Source: an uncultured Ruminococcus sp. (GTDB lineage Bacteria > Bacillota > Clostridia > Oscillospirales > Ruminococcaceae). From it: a stretch of 34,513 bases of DNA. The stretch covers positions 1-34,513 of the forward strand of contig ONMB01000016.1 in assembly GCA_900318825.1 (NCBI GenBank), written 5' to 3'. This document shows positions 8,173-16,066 of this stretch, in pieces. The translations under genes were made by a program, and so were the position numbers. Every line of letters starts with the position of its first letter. Position 1 is the stretch's first letter. The notes under the pieces were generated by a model. The model searched no databases and was not told where the DNA came from. It saw only the letters and a program-made list of their open reading frames with translations.

Positions 8173-8304
8173 TTCTTTCCCTCCCTTGTTCAGAGGTTGC
8201 CCGGATAATATCCGGACTCTATACTAACCGCTCAAAGAGCGTCAGTCAACTAATTACTCTGAAATAACAGCAGATATACTGAATGTACTAAATAGTAATA
8301 ATAT
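8173..8304 (-). promoter_or_regulatory. Structured 5' leader of rpsU (possible three-way junction)
   Basis: In the transcript, CTCTGAA (8195-8189) can pair with TTCAGAG (8263-8257), closing a junction with two internal hairpins. One has CTGAC+GCTC against GAGC+GTTAG (8245-8224, 3-base loop, one bulged G). The other is CCGGAT/ATCCGG (8215-8201, 3-base loop). The closing helix ends three bases before the GGGAGGG ribosome binding region. The base pairing is read directly from the sequence; a regulatory role such as feedback by S21 is inferred. Confidence 0.55.
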
Positions 8305-8310
8305 AATAAT

Positions 8311-8339
8311 ATTTTATCACATATCATTCCAGTTGTCAA
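8311..8339 (-). promoter_or_regulatory. Strong sigma-A promoter of rpsU
   Basis: Minus-strand TTGACA (8339-8334) and TAAAAT (8316-8311) with a 17 bp spacer: a perfect -35 and near-perfect -10. It begins directly after leuS, where I see no convincing terminator, so some leuS readthrough is possible. Confidence 0.8.
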
Positions 8340-8366
8340 GTATTTTTTTGCACGTTTAAAATTTCG

Positions 8367-10805
8367 TTATTTTGCAACAATATTAACAAGTTTATTTGGT
8401 ACATATATCTGTTTAATGATATTTTTGCCGTCGGTAAACTCTTTGACCTTCTCATCGGCGAGTGCCTGAGCGATAACATCGTCCTTGTCTGCGTCAACAG
8501 CAACGTTCAGCTTTGCACGGAGCTTGCCGTTTACCTGAACGATGACCTCAACTGTGTCCTCAACGAGCTGTGCTTCGTCGTATTCAGGCCACTTTGCAAA
8601 GGCGATAGTATCATCGTGACCGAAGATGCTCCAGATTTCCTCGCCCATATGAGGTGTGATACAGGACAGCATCTTGATGAGTCCCTCAGCATATTCCTTC
8701 GGGCACTTGCCGTTCTTGTAGACCTCATTGACGAATATCATCATCTGGCTGATAGCTGTATTGAATGCGAGCTTCTCGAAGTCGTCTGTTACCTTCTTGA
8801 CGGTCTTGTGGTAGACCTTAGCGAGTGCGCCGTCGTTGTCGTCGGTAAGGTTCTCGGGCTCTGTGAAGAAGTTCCAGACTCTCTGGATAAATCTCTTGGC
8901 GCCCTCAACACCGTTCTTGCTCCAAGGCTTGCTAACCTCGAGCGGTCCCATGAACATCTCATAGAGACGGAGAGTATCAGCGCCGTAGTCCCTTACGATG
9001 TCGGACGGATTTACAACGAACTCAGGGAAACGCTTGCCCATCTTGATACCGTTCTCGCCGAGGATCATTCCCTGGTGGACGAGCTTCTTGAAGGGTTCCT
9101 TTGTGGGAGCAAGTCCCTTGTCGTAGAGGTATCTGTTCCAGATTCGAGAGTAGATAAGGTGACCTACTGCGTGCTCAGGACCACCTATATAGAGGTCAAC
9201 AGGCATCCAGTGCTTCAGGAGCTCCTGATCTGCAAATTCCTTGTCGTTATGTGGATCAATATATCTGAAGTAGTACCAGCTCGAACCTGCGCTTCCGGGC
9301 ATTGTTGAGGTCTCACGGGTACCCTTGATGCCGTTCTTGTCGTACTTCTTCCACTCTGTTGCATTTTCGAGCGGAGCCTTGCCGTTCTTGCCCTTGTAGT
9401 CGTCAAGCTCAGGGAGAATGAGCGGGAGCTCTGAGTCGTCGAGTGCGTGTATGCTTCCGTCCTCGCCGTGAACTACCGGAACAGGCTCGCCCCAGTAACG
9501 CTGACGTGCAAATATCCACTCACGGAAGTGATAGTTGACAGTGCGCTTAGCTCTGCCCATTTTTTCGAGCTTCTGAGTGATAGCCTCCTTGGCTTCCTCA
9601 ACTGTGAGCCCGTTGAATTCCTCGGAATTGATGAGCTTGTAGCCCTTTCCGAGATAATCCTGCTTCTCGAAGGCTGCTCCGGAAACGTCAACGTGTCCGA
9701 GCTTGTCGTCGCCGTCGATGACCTGGATCATATCTATATTGTGAGCTATTGCATACTCGAAGTCACGCTGATCGTGGCTCGGTACAGCCATAACAGCACC
9801 GGTTCCGTAGCTTGCAAGCACGAAGTCGCCGATGAACATACGGACTTCCTTGCCGTTAACGGGGTTTATACAGGTAACGCCCTTGAGCTCGCAGCCGGAC
9901 TTTGTCTTGTTGAGCTCGGTACGATCCATATCGTTCTTCTTCTTGGTCTCGTCGATATAAGCCTGTACCTCTTCCCTGTTCTGAACGCGGTCGAGTAGAC
10001 TCTCAGTGATAGCTCCGTCGGGAGCGAGTACCATGAAGGTGATACCGTAGATAGTCTCGATACAGGTCGTGAAGATAGAGAACTTTCCGCCGCCGACGAT
10101 GTCGAATTCTACCTCAACACCGGTGGACTTGCCTATCCAGTTGCGCTGGATAGCCTTTGTGGACTCAGGCCAGTCGATCTCGTCGAGTCCCTCAAGGAGC
10201 TTCTCAGCAAAAGCAGGCTGGTCGATTACCCACTGCTTCATATTCTTACGCACTACCGGGTAGCCGCCGCGCTCAGATTTGCCGTCGATGACCTCGTCGT
10301 TCGAGAGAACGGTTCCGAGCTCCTCGCACCAGTTTACGGGCATATCAATGTACTTAGCATAGCCGTCCTTGTAGAGCTGCTTGAAGATCCACTGAGTCCA
10401 CTTGTAGAACTCCGGATCAGATGTTGCTATCATCTTTGACCAGTCATAGTCAAAGCCGAGCTCCTTGAGCTGCTTTGAGAATGTCTTGATATTCTCCTGA
10501 GTAAAGCCGTTGGGGTGATTTCCGGTGTTTACAGCGTACTGCTCAGCCGGAAGTCCGAAGGAGTCATAGCCCATCGGGTGGAGGACGTTATAGCCCTGCA
10601 TACGCTTCATACGCGAAACTATATCAGTAGCCGTGTAGCCCTCGGGGTGACCTGCGTGAAGACCTACTCCTGACGGATACGGGAACATATCGAGTGCATA
10701 GAACTTAGGCTTGCTGAAGTCCCATACATCGGTCTTGAAGGTCTCGTGTTCCTCCCAGTATTTCTGCCATTTCGGCTCGATAGACTTAAAGTCGTATCTG
10801 CTCAT
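8367..10805 (-). CDS. leuS: Leucyl-tRNA synthetase
   Basis: Charges tRNA-Leu with leucine. The length of 812 residues is usual for the bacterial enzyme. The class I signature region reads MFPYPSGVGLHAGHPEGYTA near the N-terminus. The CP1 editing domain keeps YGTGAVMAVPSHDQRDFEYA, but the threonine-rich motif reads TTCIET at 246-251 instead of the usual TTRPDT. The catalytic loop reads KMGKR at 588-592 instead of KMSKS, followed by VVNPSDIVRDYGADTLRLYE. The anticodon-binding and C-terminal domains are intact (QVNGKLRAKL). AAGGA precedes the ATG. It is the last gene of the long co-directional run; I see no T-box leader, so leucine control would have to act elsewhere. Confidence 0.96.
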   Translation of the reverse strand: MSRYDFKSIEPKWQKYWEEHETFKTDVWDFSKPKFYALDMFPYPSGVGLHAGHPEGYTATDIVSRMKRMQGYNVLHPMGYDSFGLPAEQYAVNTGNHPNGFTQENIKTFSKQLKELGFDYDWSKMIATSDPEFYKWTQWIFKQLYKDGYAKYIDMPVNWCEELGTVLSNDEVIDGKSERGGYPVVRKNMKQWVIDQPAFAEKLLEGLDEIDWPESTKAIQRNWIGKSTGVEVEFDIVGGGKFSIFTTCIETIYGITFMVLAPDGAITESLLDRVQNREEVQAYIDETKKKNDMDRTELNKTKSGCELKGVTCINPVNGKEVRMFIGDFVLASYGTGAVMAVPSHDQRDFEYAIAHNIDMIQVIDGDDKLGHVDVSGAAFEKQDYLGKGYKLINSEEFNGLTVEEAKEAITQKLEKMGRAKRTVNYHFREWIFARQRYWGEPVPVVHGEDGSIHALDDSELPLILPELDDYKGKNGKAPLENATEWKKYDKNGIKGTRETSTMPGSAGSSWYYFRYIDPHNDKEFADQELLKHWMPVDLYIGGPEHAVGHLIYSRIWNRYLYDKGLAPTKEPFKKLVHQGMILGENGIKMGKRFPEFVVNPSDIVRDYGADTLRLYEMFMGPLEVSKPWSKNGVEGAKRFIQRVWNFFTEPENLTDDNDGALAKVYHKTVKKVTDDFEKLAFNTAISQMMIFVNEVYKNGKCPKEYAEGLIKMLSCITPHMGEEIWSIFGHDDTIAFAKWPEYDEAQLVEDTVEVIVQVNGKLRAKLNVAVDADKDDVIAQALADEKVKEFTDGKNIIKQIYVPNKLVNIVAK

Positions 10806-10838
10806 TGTATATCATTCCTTTTATCAGTATAATGTATT

Positions 10839-11201
10839 TTATTTTTGTATGAGGTCGTCGAGCTCGTCCCACTTGTTCGTGAAATGCTCCTTGACGTCGA
10901 CGTTCAGACAGAGCATTACTGCGAATGCTATGTCGATAAGCCCCTCGATAAGGTATATCCAGTTGTCGCTGATATGCGCGATGTTTCCGGGAAGGTAGCC
11001 TATCGCTGTTATTGCCATAAAAGCGGCTGTGAGGTAGTTCATATACTGGAGTCCGGTATAGAGGACCGCGAGTATGAATATTCCAACGATTATGCCGCCG
11101 AAGCCGCCTCCGAGTATCATATTGAGCACACCCTTTGCGATAGCGTAGCCGCCTATGATAACCGTATAAGCTCTTCCGTGTTCGTTATTGGTCTTTACCA
11201 T
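10839..11201 (-). CDS. Small integral membrane protein, unknown function
   Basis: A 120-residue protein I do not recognise. It has about three or four hydrophobic segments: a Gly-rich stretch with VLNMILGGGFGGIIVGIFI, a segment around YLTAAFMAITAIGYLPG, and one around YLIEGLIDIAFAVMLCL. The ends are charged and probably cytoplasmic (MVKTNNEHGR; KWDELDDLIQK). AAGGAG lies 7 bases before the ATG, and the gene starts 3 bp after rsfS. Its position between rsfS and leuS suggests only co-expression. Confidence 0.75.
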   Translation of the reverse strand: MVKTNNEHGRAYTVIIGGYAIAKGVLNMILGGGFGGIIVGIFILAVLYTGLQYMNYLTAAFMAITAIGYLPGNIAHISDNWIYLIEGLIDIAFAVMLCLNVDVKEHFTNKWDELDDLIQK

Positions 11202-11204
11202 TTC

Positions 11205-11564
11205 TCACTCCTTAACAAGAAGCTCACTGATGTCAAGCTGTTCACCGTCTGCCCAGAGTCCCTCGAGCTTGTAGAAATTACGGGTGTCCTTGTAGAATAC
11301 ATGGACTATGATGTCGCCGTAATCAAGTATTATCCATGTATTTCCTGTATCAGCCTCACGGCGTTCGGGCTCGATGCCCTTCTGTGAGAGCTGGAACTCC
11401 ACTTCGTCAGCAAGGGTACGCGCATGGGTGTTGCTGGTACCGTTTACGATCACGAAGTAGTCTGCAAGAATGGTGAGATCTGAGATCTTTATCGCCTGAA
11501 TGTCCTCGCCTCTCTTGGTATCGAGAGTCTTTATGATAAGTTCAAGTTTATCTTTTGCGTTCAT
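11205..11564 (-). CDS. rsfS: Ribosomal silencing factor RsfS (Iojap/DUF143)
   Basis: Binds L14 (uL14) on the large subunit and blocks subunit joining when nutrients run low. At 119 residues it has the usual length. Family features include IKISDLTILADYFVIVNGTS, the following HARTLADEVE, GNTWIILDYGDIIVHVF and a C-terminal FYKLEGLWADGE. It lies in the nadD-yqeK-LCP-rsfS order, a common Firmicutes arrangement. Confidence 0.96.
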   Translation of the reverse strand: MNAKDKLELIIKTLDTKRGEDIQAIKISDLTILADYFVIVNGTSNTHARTLADEVEFQLSQKGIEPERREADTGNTWIILDYGDIIVHVFYKDTRNFYKLEGLWADGEQLDISELLVKE

Positions 11565-11591
11565 ATATCCACTTCCTTACAAGAATCATCA

Positions 11592-13217
11592 TTAACCGCG
11601 CCGCGGCTCAGTTGCGTGTTCGAGCTCTGAGAATTTAGCGCCTGTATCGTCATAAGCACTGATCTGGTGATCGCTCACGAGCTCAACGAGTGAGGACTCG
11701 GAAAGGAGAAGATTGCGCTGATATGGTCTGAAATGCTTGTTCAGCAGATCAAGAGTCTCCTGCTTATGAACGGAGTAAACTGAATAGTCCTCTCCGTCAG
11801 GTGCTGTATACATGGTTCCCTCACCGGGCACCATTGTTACCATAATATTGTCCATAGGGATAGTTGCAGCGTAGTCGCCGAGCTTTGTGAGATCGCCTAC
11901 GCTCATGTCGGTAGCGATCCACTCGTTCTTGTAGATCTCCATGAGATACTTATAGAGCTTGGTATGTCCGTCGCTTCCGCCAGCAATATCAACGAGCTTC
12001 TTCATAGCTGCTGCCATGAAACGTCTCTGGTTCTGTACACGTCCGATATCGCCCTCAGCCCAGCCGTGACGGTAACGCATGAACCACTCGGACTGCTGTC
12101 CTGTAAGAACGGATTTTCCGGCAGGTATTATCTTTCCGGCCTCGTAAACGATCTCGTTGTCAAGAGTGATCGGGATACCGCCTACAAGATCGACCATTTC
12201 GGCAACATCAGTACACTTTGTGGTGATATAGGCGTCTATCGGGATATTGAAGGACTCCTCAAGAGTGTCGTAAACTCGCTGGATAGGCGTATCCTCTGAA
12301 CGTCCGAGGTTGTAGACGCTGTTGATCTTGCCTGTCACGGAAGATGTATAGTCAGGAGCGAAGGTGTCTCTCGGTACCTGAAGGATATTCAGCTTGTTGC
12401 CGCGGAAATCGAATTCCATTATCCAGATTATATCAGTATTTGCGACCTCCTCGTCAAATCCGAGGAACATAACTGTATACTGTCCCTCGATCTTCTGCGG
12501 AAGATCAAGACCGTCATCGTAATCAGGTTCAACGATGTTGGTATCTATCTGCGGATCATGCTTGGTCTTGTCAACGTTACCCTCGATATAACCGAGAAAC
12601 TGCTCGTTTTTCAGGTAGTAGAGTATCGAAACGTTCTTCTTTGTACCGTTTCGCTTGTCGTTGAACCATATGATCGGCATATTCAGTATCATTACTGCGA
12701 TTATGATAAGGCTGACGGTTATGGAAGCGACCTTTATTATGATGTCCTTCCACGAACGCTGCTTCGGGATATCATTGTCATCTTCATCATAGTCCTCATC
12801 GAATTCACTGAGCGGAGCTTCGTGCTTCGGGACATAAGTTTTTCCCTCATTCTGACCGGCAGCATACTTTCCACCGCCGATGCCCTCTATCTTAGCGTGT
12901 TCGCCGTCAGTGTAGACGAGCTTGAACTCCTTCTCGGCGTAACCGCTGCCGTTGCCGCTCTCAGGAGGAGCTTCGTGCAGGCCGCGGTACACCTGCGGCT
13001 GCTGAGGCTGTCCGGCAGGTCTGTTCTTATTTACGCGGACCAGCTTTCTGAGCGGCTTCTGTACCTGCGGTGCAGGCTCCACCGGAACATCGAGTGACTG
13101 CGCAGCAGTCTCCGGTACAGCAGTCTCCGGTACAGCAGGCTCTGATACTTCAGGCTTCTGAACCTCCGGCTCAGGCACGCGTATATTCTTTTCGTCCAAG
13201 ATATCATTCTGTTCCAT
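11592..13217 (-). CDS. LytR-CpsA-Psr (LCP) family cell-wall polymer ligase
   Basis: A 541-residue membrane protein. Residues 1-155 are a cytoplasmic, Pro/Glu-rich and acidic tail with short VPETA repeats. One membrane segment spans about 160-184 (VASITVSLIIIAVMILNMPI). The extracellular LCP domain (about 255-420) has FLGFDEE, the conserved VPRDT, GKINSVYNLG, VGGIPI and GDIGRVQNQRRF, which contains the Arg residues that hold the lipid pyrophosphate. LCP proteins attach teichoic-acid-like or capsular polymers to peptidoglycan. AGAGGG precedes the ATG. The long cytoplasmic extension is larger than usual for the family and could be a regulatory or scaffold segment. Confidence 0.92.
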   Translation of the reverse strand: MEQNDILDEKNIRVPEPEVQKPEVSEPAVPETAVPETAAQSLDVPVEPAPQVQKPLRKLVRVNKNRPAGQPQQPQVYRGLHEAPPESGNGSGYAEKEFKLVYTDGEHAKIEGIGGGKYAAGQNEGKTYVPKHEAPLSEFDEDYDEDDNDIPKQRSWKDIIIKVASITVSLIIIAVMILNMPIIWFNDKRNGTKKNVSILYYLKNEQFLGYIEGNVDKTKHDPQIDTNIVEPDYDDGLDLPQKIEGQYTVMFLGFDEEVANTDIIWIMEFDFRGNKLNILQVPRDTFAPDYTSSVTGKINSVYNLGRSEDTPIQRVYDTLEESFNIPIDAYITTKCTDVAEMVDLVGGIPITLDNEIVYEAGKIIPAGKSVLTGQQSEWFMRYRHGWAEGDIGRVQNQRRFMAAAMKKLVDIAGGSDGHTKLYKYLMEIYKNEWIATDMSVGDLTKLGDYAATIPMDNIMVTMVPGEGTMYTAPDGEDYSVYSVHKQETLDLLNKHFRPYQRNLLLSESSLVELVSDHQISAYDDTGAKFSELEHATEPRRG

Positions 13218-13235
13218 TTGATCCCTCTTTCTTTA

Positions 13236-13826
13236 TCAGTGCTGCTTTTTTTCTTCTCTTTCAAGGCGCGTGTAAAAATTGTAGCCTTCGGCAGTACAGA
13301 TAGGAATAAGTCCGCCCTTTTTGATAACGGATCTCATTGAGAACGCGAATGCTTCGAGCATAGCTGCGTTGAGACTGGTATAAGCCAGTTTGCGCATTCT
13401 GTCAACGTCCTTGTAGTCCCTGTCAGCCGAAATGAGGTCACCGAGGTAAACTATCTCCTCGAGCCTTGACATACCGGCTCTGCCAACTGTATGAAATCTT
13501 ACGGCGTTGAGTATGTCGATGTCCTCAACTCCGAATTTCTTCTTTATGAAAGCTGCACCCGCAACAGCGTGCAGCAATGATCTCGTTTCCAATTCCTCAC
13601 GGCAGTATGTAAAACCGCCGGAAACAACAAGTTCTCTCTGCTCCTCATCGGGCATTTCCTTGCATACATCATGAAGGAGACCGGCAAAGTAAGCCTTGTC
13701 GGGATCCTCGCCGTACTTGTCAGCGAGCTTGCGGCATTCCGCTGCGACATTCAGTGAATGAGTATAGCGCTTTGCCGAAAGATTTTCCTTCAGATACTTC
13801 TTTTTGTCCTCGGTGCTGTAAAGCAA
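13236..13826 (-). CDS. yqeK: YqeK-family HD-domain hydrolase (diadenosine tetraphosphatase)
   Basis: A 196-residue HD protein; the family cleaves Ap4A symmetrically to two ADP. Metal ligands are visible in YTHSLNVA (His), GLLHDVCKE (His52-Asp53) and in RFHTVGRAGM and YLGDLISADR further on. The start is TTG at 13826 with GAGGTG eight bases upstream, 12 bp after nadD, which is its normal neighbour in Firmicutes. The C-terminal LIPICTAEGYNFYTRL is typical of the family. Confidence 0.92.
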   Translation of the reverse strand: MLYSTEDKKKYLKENLSAKRYTHSLNVAAECRKLADKYGEDPDKAYFAGLLHDVCKEMPDEEQRELVVSGGFTYCREELETRSLLHAVAGAAFIKKKFGVEDIDILNAVRFHTVGRAGMSRLEEIVYLGDLISADRDYKDVDRMRKLAYTSLNAAMLEAFAFSMRSVIKKGGLIPICTAEGYNFYTRLEREEKKQH

Positions 13827-13838
13827 TTTCCTTTCACC

Positions 13839-14435
13839 TCATAAAGAATATAAATCTCTTGATCTTATATATTGTACTACATTTTCGTCAAGATAGCAAG
13901 CAAAATTACTGTTTTTTGCAATTTTTTTTCGTATTTCTGTCGATGAGATCTCGAGCGGAGCGGACCTGCTTATCAGAATATTGCCGAATTTACGCAGTTC
14001 CTGAGCTTTCTGCTCAAGTTCAGCCATATCGCCGTCCTGTCTTGATACAACGCAGAGAGCTGCCTGTGAGAGTATATCCTCAAAACGGTACCACTTGTCA
14101 AACGAGAGCAGCATATCGCTGCCGACAAGCAGGAAGAGCTCGCTGTCCGGGAATTCCCTCCGGAAATGCTCTAACGTGTATATCGAGTAGCTGACTCTCT
14201 CCGACTTCAGCTCGTAGTCACAGACACGGAGCCTCTCATCAGCTCCGCAGGCAAGCCGCAGCATTTCGAGCCTGTCCTCCTCAGCGGCATACTCAGCGCT
14301 CGAACGGTGCGGAGATATTTTCGACGGTACAAGATATATCCTGTCAAGCCCGAACTCGTCTGCCGCTGCCTTTGCAAGATGTATATGACCGTTGTGGACG
14401 GGATTGAAGCTCCCGCCATAAATTCCGATACGCAT
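13839..14435 (-). CDS. nadD: Nicotinate-nucleotide adenylyltransferase
   Basis: Joins ATP and nicotinate mononucleotide to form deamido-NAD. The 198-residue protein begins MRIGIYGGSFNPVHNGHIHL, containing the nucleotidyltransferase NGH motif, and continues with IYLVPSKISPHR, LLVGSDMLLSFDKWYRFEDI and the ISSTEIRKKI motif near the C-terminus that binds ATP. It is followed 12 bp later by yqeK, the usual pair. Confidence 0.97.
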   Translation of the reverse strand: MRIGIYGGSFNPVHNGHIHLAKAAADEFGLDRIYLVPSKISPHRSSAEYAAEEDRLEMLRLACGADERLRVCDYELKSERVSYSIYTLEHFRREFPDSELFLLVGSDMLLSFDKWYRFEDILSQAALCVVSRQDGDMAELEQKAQELRKFGNILISRSAPLEISSTEIRKKIAKNSNFACYLDENVVQYIRSRDLYSL

Positions 14436-14447
14436 AGTTACCTCCGA

Positions 14448-15143
14448 TCATTTCCACGGACGCTTTTTGCCAAGCCAGCCCTTTTCGTTCCAGTAATCCA
14501 TATCGGCTTTGTTCCAGCCGCTGCGCTGGATCATCCTCATTATTGAAAAGAATGCTTTGGTTTTCAGCCCCGGACGCACTTTCCCGTTGCGCCGCTTTAT
14601 TTTACCTGCAACAGCGTCTGTTTCCTTTTCGAGAGCCTGCTTTATCTTTGGAGAAACGTCATTCCAGTTGATCTGACGCACAGCCTTTCCGAGCTTATAG
14701 GTCTTAGGTATGCCCCAGAAAAAGCAGCTGTCCGCCATGTCCTTCATTGTGGACTTCATACCTGCTCCTGCTGCTGTTGCCACTACAACAGCCTGCTTGC
14801 CGAACATCTTCTCCTCAGGACGATGCACCATCCAGCGCCAGCCATAGTGGTCGAGCAGAGCCTTCATCTGACCGGTCGCGTGATAGACGTACACAGGCGA
14901 TGTGAGTATCACTACGTCCGCAGCGTCGATCTTTTCGGTTATCGGACGCAGCTTTTCATAGTGAGGACACTTGCTCTCGCCCTTGCCGAAGCAGGTCGTA
15001 CAGCCCAGGCAGAATTCATCAAAATCCCGCGGCAGAAAAAACTCACTTATATTATCAGCACCGGTCAGCTTGTCAGCGACCATGCGTCCTATACTGTATG
15101 TTGAACCCTTATGGTTCGTACCGCTTATAATTACAACTTTCAT
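14448..15143 (-). CDS. NAD(P)H-dependent FMN reductase / flavodoxin-family protein
   Basis: A 231-residue flavodoxin-fold protein. The N-terminal IISGTNHKGSTYSIGRMVAD is the FMN phosphate-binding loop. A Cys-rich stretch, CLGCTTCFGKGESKCPH, is shared with iron-sulfur or redox-active members of this family. VVILTSPVYVYHATGQMKAL and the later AGAGMKSTM segment form the flavin site and dimer face. The substrate is unknown. GGAGG lies 5 bases before the ATG. Its place between yhbY and nadD is not part of the usual gene order and may be a lineage-specific insertion. Confidence 0.85.
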   Translation of the reverse strand: MKVVIISGTNHKGSTYSIGRMVADKLTGADNISEFFLPRDFDEFCLGCTTCFGKGESKCPHYEKLRPITEKIDAADVVILTSPVYVYHATGQMKALLDHYGWRWMVHRPEEKMFGKQAVVVATAAGAGMKSTMKDMADSCFFWGIPKTYKLGKAVRQINWNDVSPKIKQALEKETDAVAGKIKRRNGKVRPGLKTKAFFSIMRMIQRSGWNKADMDYWNEKGWLGKKRPWK

Positions 15144-15177
15144 ATGTCCTCCCCAGAATTATTATCCCTTATATCAC

Positions 15178-15480
15178 TTATTTTGCCTTCGGTATGCCCT
15201 CGATGACAGGATCCTTCTCGTTGCGCTTGTAGAGCACGAACTTGCTTCCTATCACCTGAACTACGTCAGCACCGGTCTGCTCCGCAACAGCGTCAGCTGC
15301 TTCCCTTGCGGTCCAGCCGGAATTCTCGAGAACTCTCAGCTTGATGAGCTCTCTCTTGCGGAGCGCCTCACCGATATCCTTGCACATTGCTTCGGTAACT
15401 CCGCCCTTTCCTATCTGGAAAATGGTCTCATATGTTGAAGCTATACCTCTGAGGTACGCTCTCTGTTTGCTTGTAAGCAT
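15178..15480 (-). CDS. yhbY: YhbY-family CRM-domain RNA-binding protein
   Basis: A 100-residue RNA-binding protein linked to large-subunit assembly. It begins MLTSKQRAYLRGIAS, has the conserved GKGG loop (QIGKGGVTE) and ends in VIGSKFVLYKR. Its ATG comes one base after the rdgB stop (TGA-T-ATG), which implies coupled translation and argues against the longer open frame to 15534. Confidence 0.93.
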   Translation of the reverse strand: MLTSKQRAYLRGIASTYETIFQIGKGGVTEAMCKDIGEALRKRELIKLRVLENSGWTAREAADAVAEQTGADVVQVIGSKFVLYKRNEKDPVIEGIPKAK

Positions 15481-15481
15481 A

Positions 15482-16066
15482 TCATTCACCGCTGCTTTCT
15501 TTAAGGTATGTGTACAGCTCCCTGAGAGCCGCACCTCTGTGGCTTATAGCGTTTTTTTCATCTGCGGAGAGCTCCGCCATGGTCCGGTCGCCGACCATAA
15601 ACACCGGATCGTAGCCAAAACCGTTGGTACCACGCTCCTCATAGCCGATCCTTCCCTCGCATTTTCCCTCGAAGGTCCTGCGTTCGGTATCAGTCAGGAG
15701 AGCTATGCAGCACCTGAAACGCGCCGTGCGCTTTTCGTCTGCAACACCCTCAAGCTCGCCGAGGAGCTTTGCACATTCCTGTCCCTTGGGAGCGTAACGT
15801 GCAGAGTGGACGCCCGGTCTTCCACCGAGTGCGTCAACGCAGAGACCGCTGTCGTCCGCAATTACAGGCAAACCTGTTGCTTCGTAGACTGCCTTTGCCT
15901 TTATCATAGCGTTATCGCTGAAATCTGCGCCGTTCTCATCAGGATCGCAGTTCGCGCCTGCCTCCTGCTGAGAGAGCACCTTTATGCCGAGCGGCGAGAG
16001 TATCTCTCTCACCTCGCGGAGCTTATTGGCGTTATTTGTCGCCATTACGAGCTTATTCATCTTCAT
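15482..16066 (-). CDS. rdgB: RdgB/HAM1-type non-canonical purine NTP pyrophosphatase
   Basis: Hydrolyses dITP, dXTP and ITP to monophosphates and so cleans the nucleotide pool. About 194 residues. Motifs: VMATNNANKLREVREIL (substrate loop), ENGADFSDNAMIKAKA, VIADDSGLCVDALGGRPG, GFGYDPVF and ISHRG near the C-terminus. Two possible ATGs lie at 16066 and 16060; I prefer the first for its GAGG spacing. The start overlaps the ftsY end by 14 bp. Confidence 0.95.
   Translation of the reverse strand: MKMNKLVMATNNANKLREVREILSPLGIKVLSQQEAGANCDPDENGADFSDNAMIKAKAVYEATGLPVIADDSGLCVDALGGRPGVHSARYAPKGQECAKLLGELEGVADEKRTARFRCCIALLTDTERRTFEGKCEGRIGYEERGTNGFGYDPVFMVGDRTMAELSADEKNAISHRGAALRELYTYLKESSGE

Noticed and set aside
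8340-8366. A terminator after leuS
   Set aside because: There is a T/A-rich stretch and a TTGCA/TGCAA pair, but the stem is too short and the loop too long to call.
9447-9998. A 183-codon open frame on the plus strand opposite leuS
   Set aside because: Entirely inside leuS with no start signal or protein motif; a shadow frame.
10806-10838. A T-box leader ahead of leuS
   Set aside because: The gap to the upstream gene is only 33 bp, too short for a T-box, and no such elements are seen.
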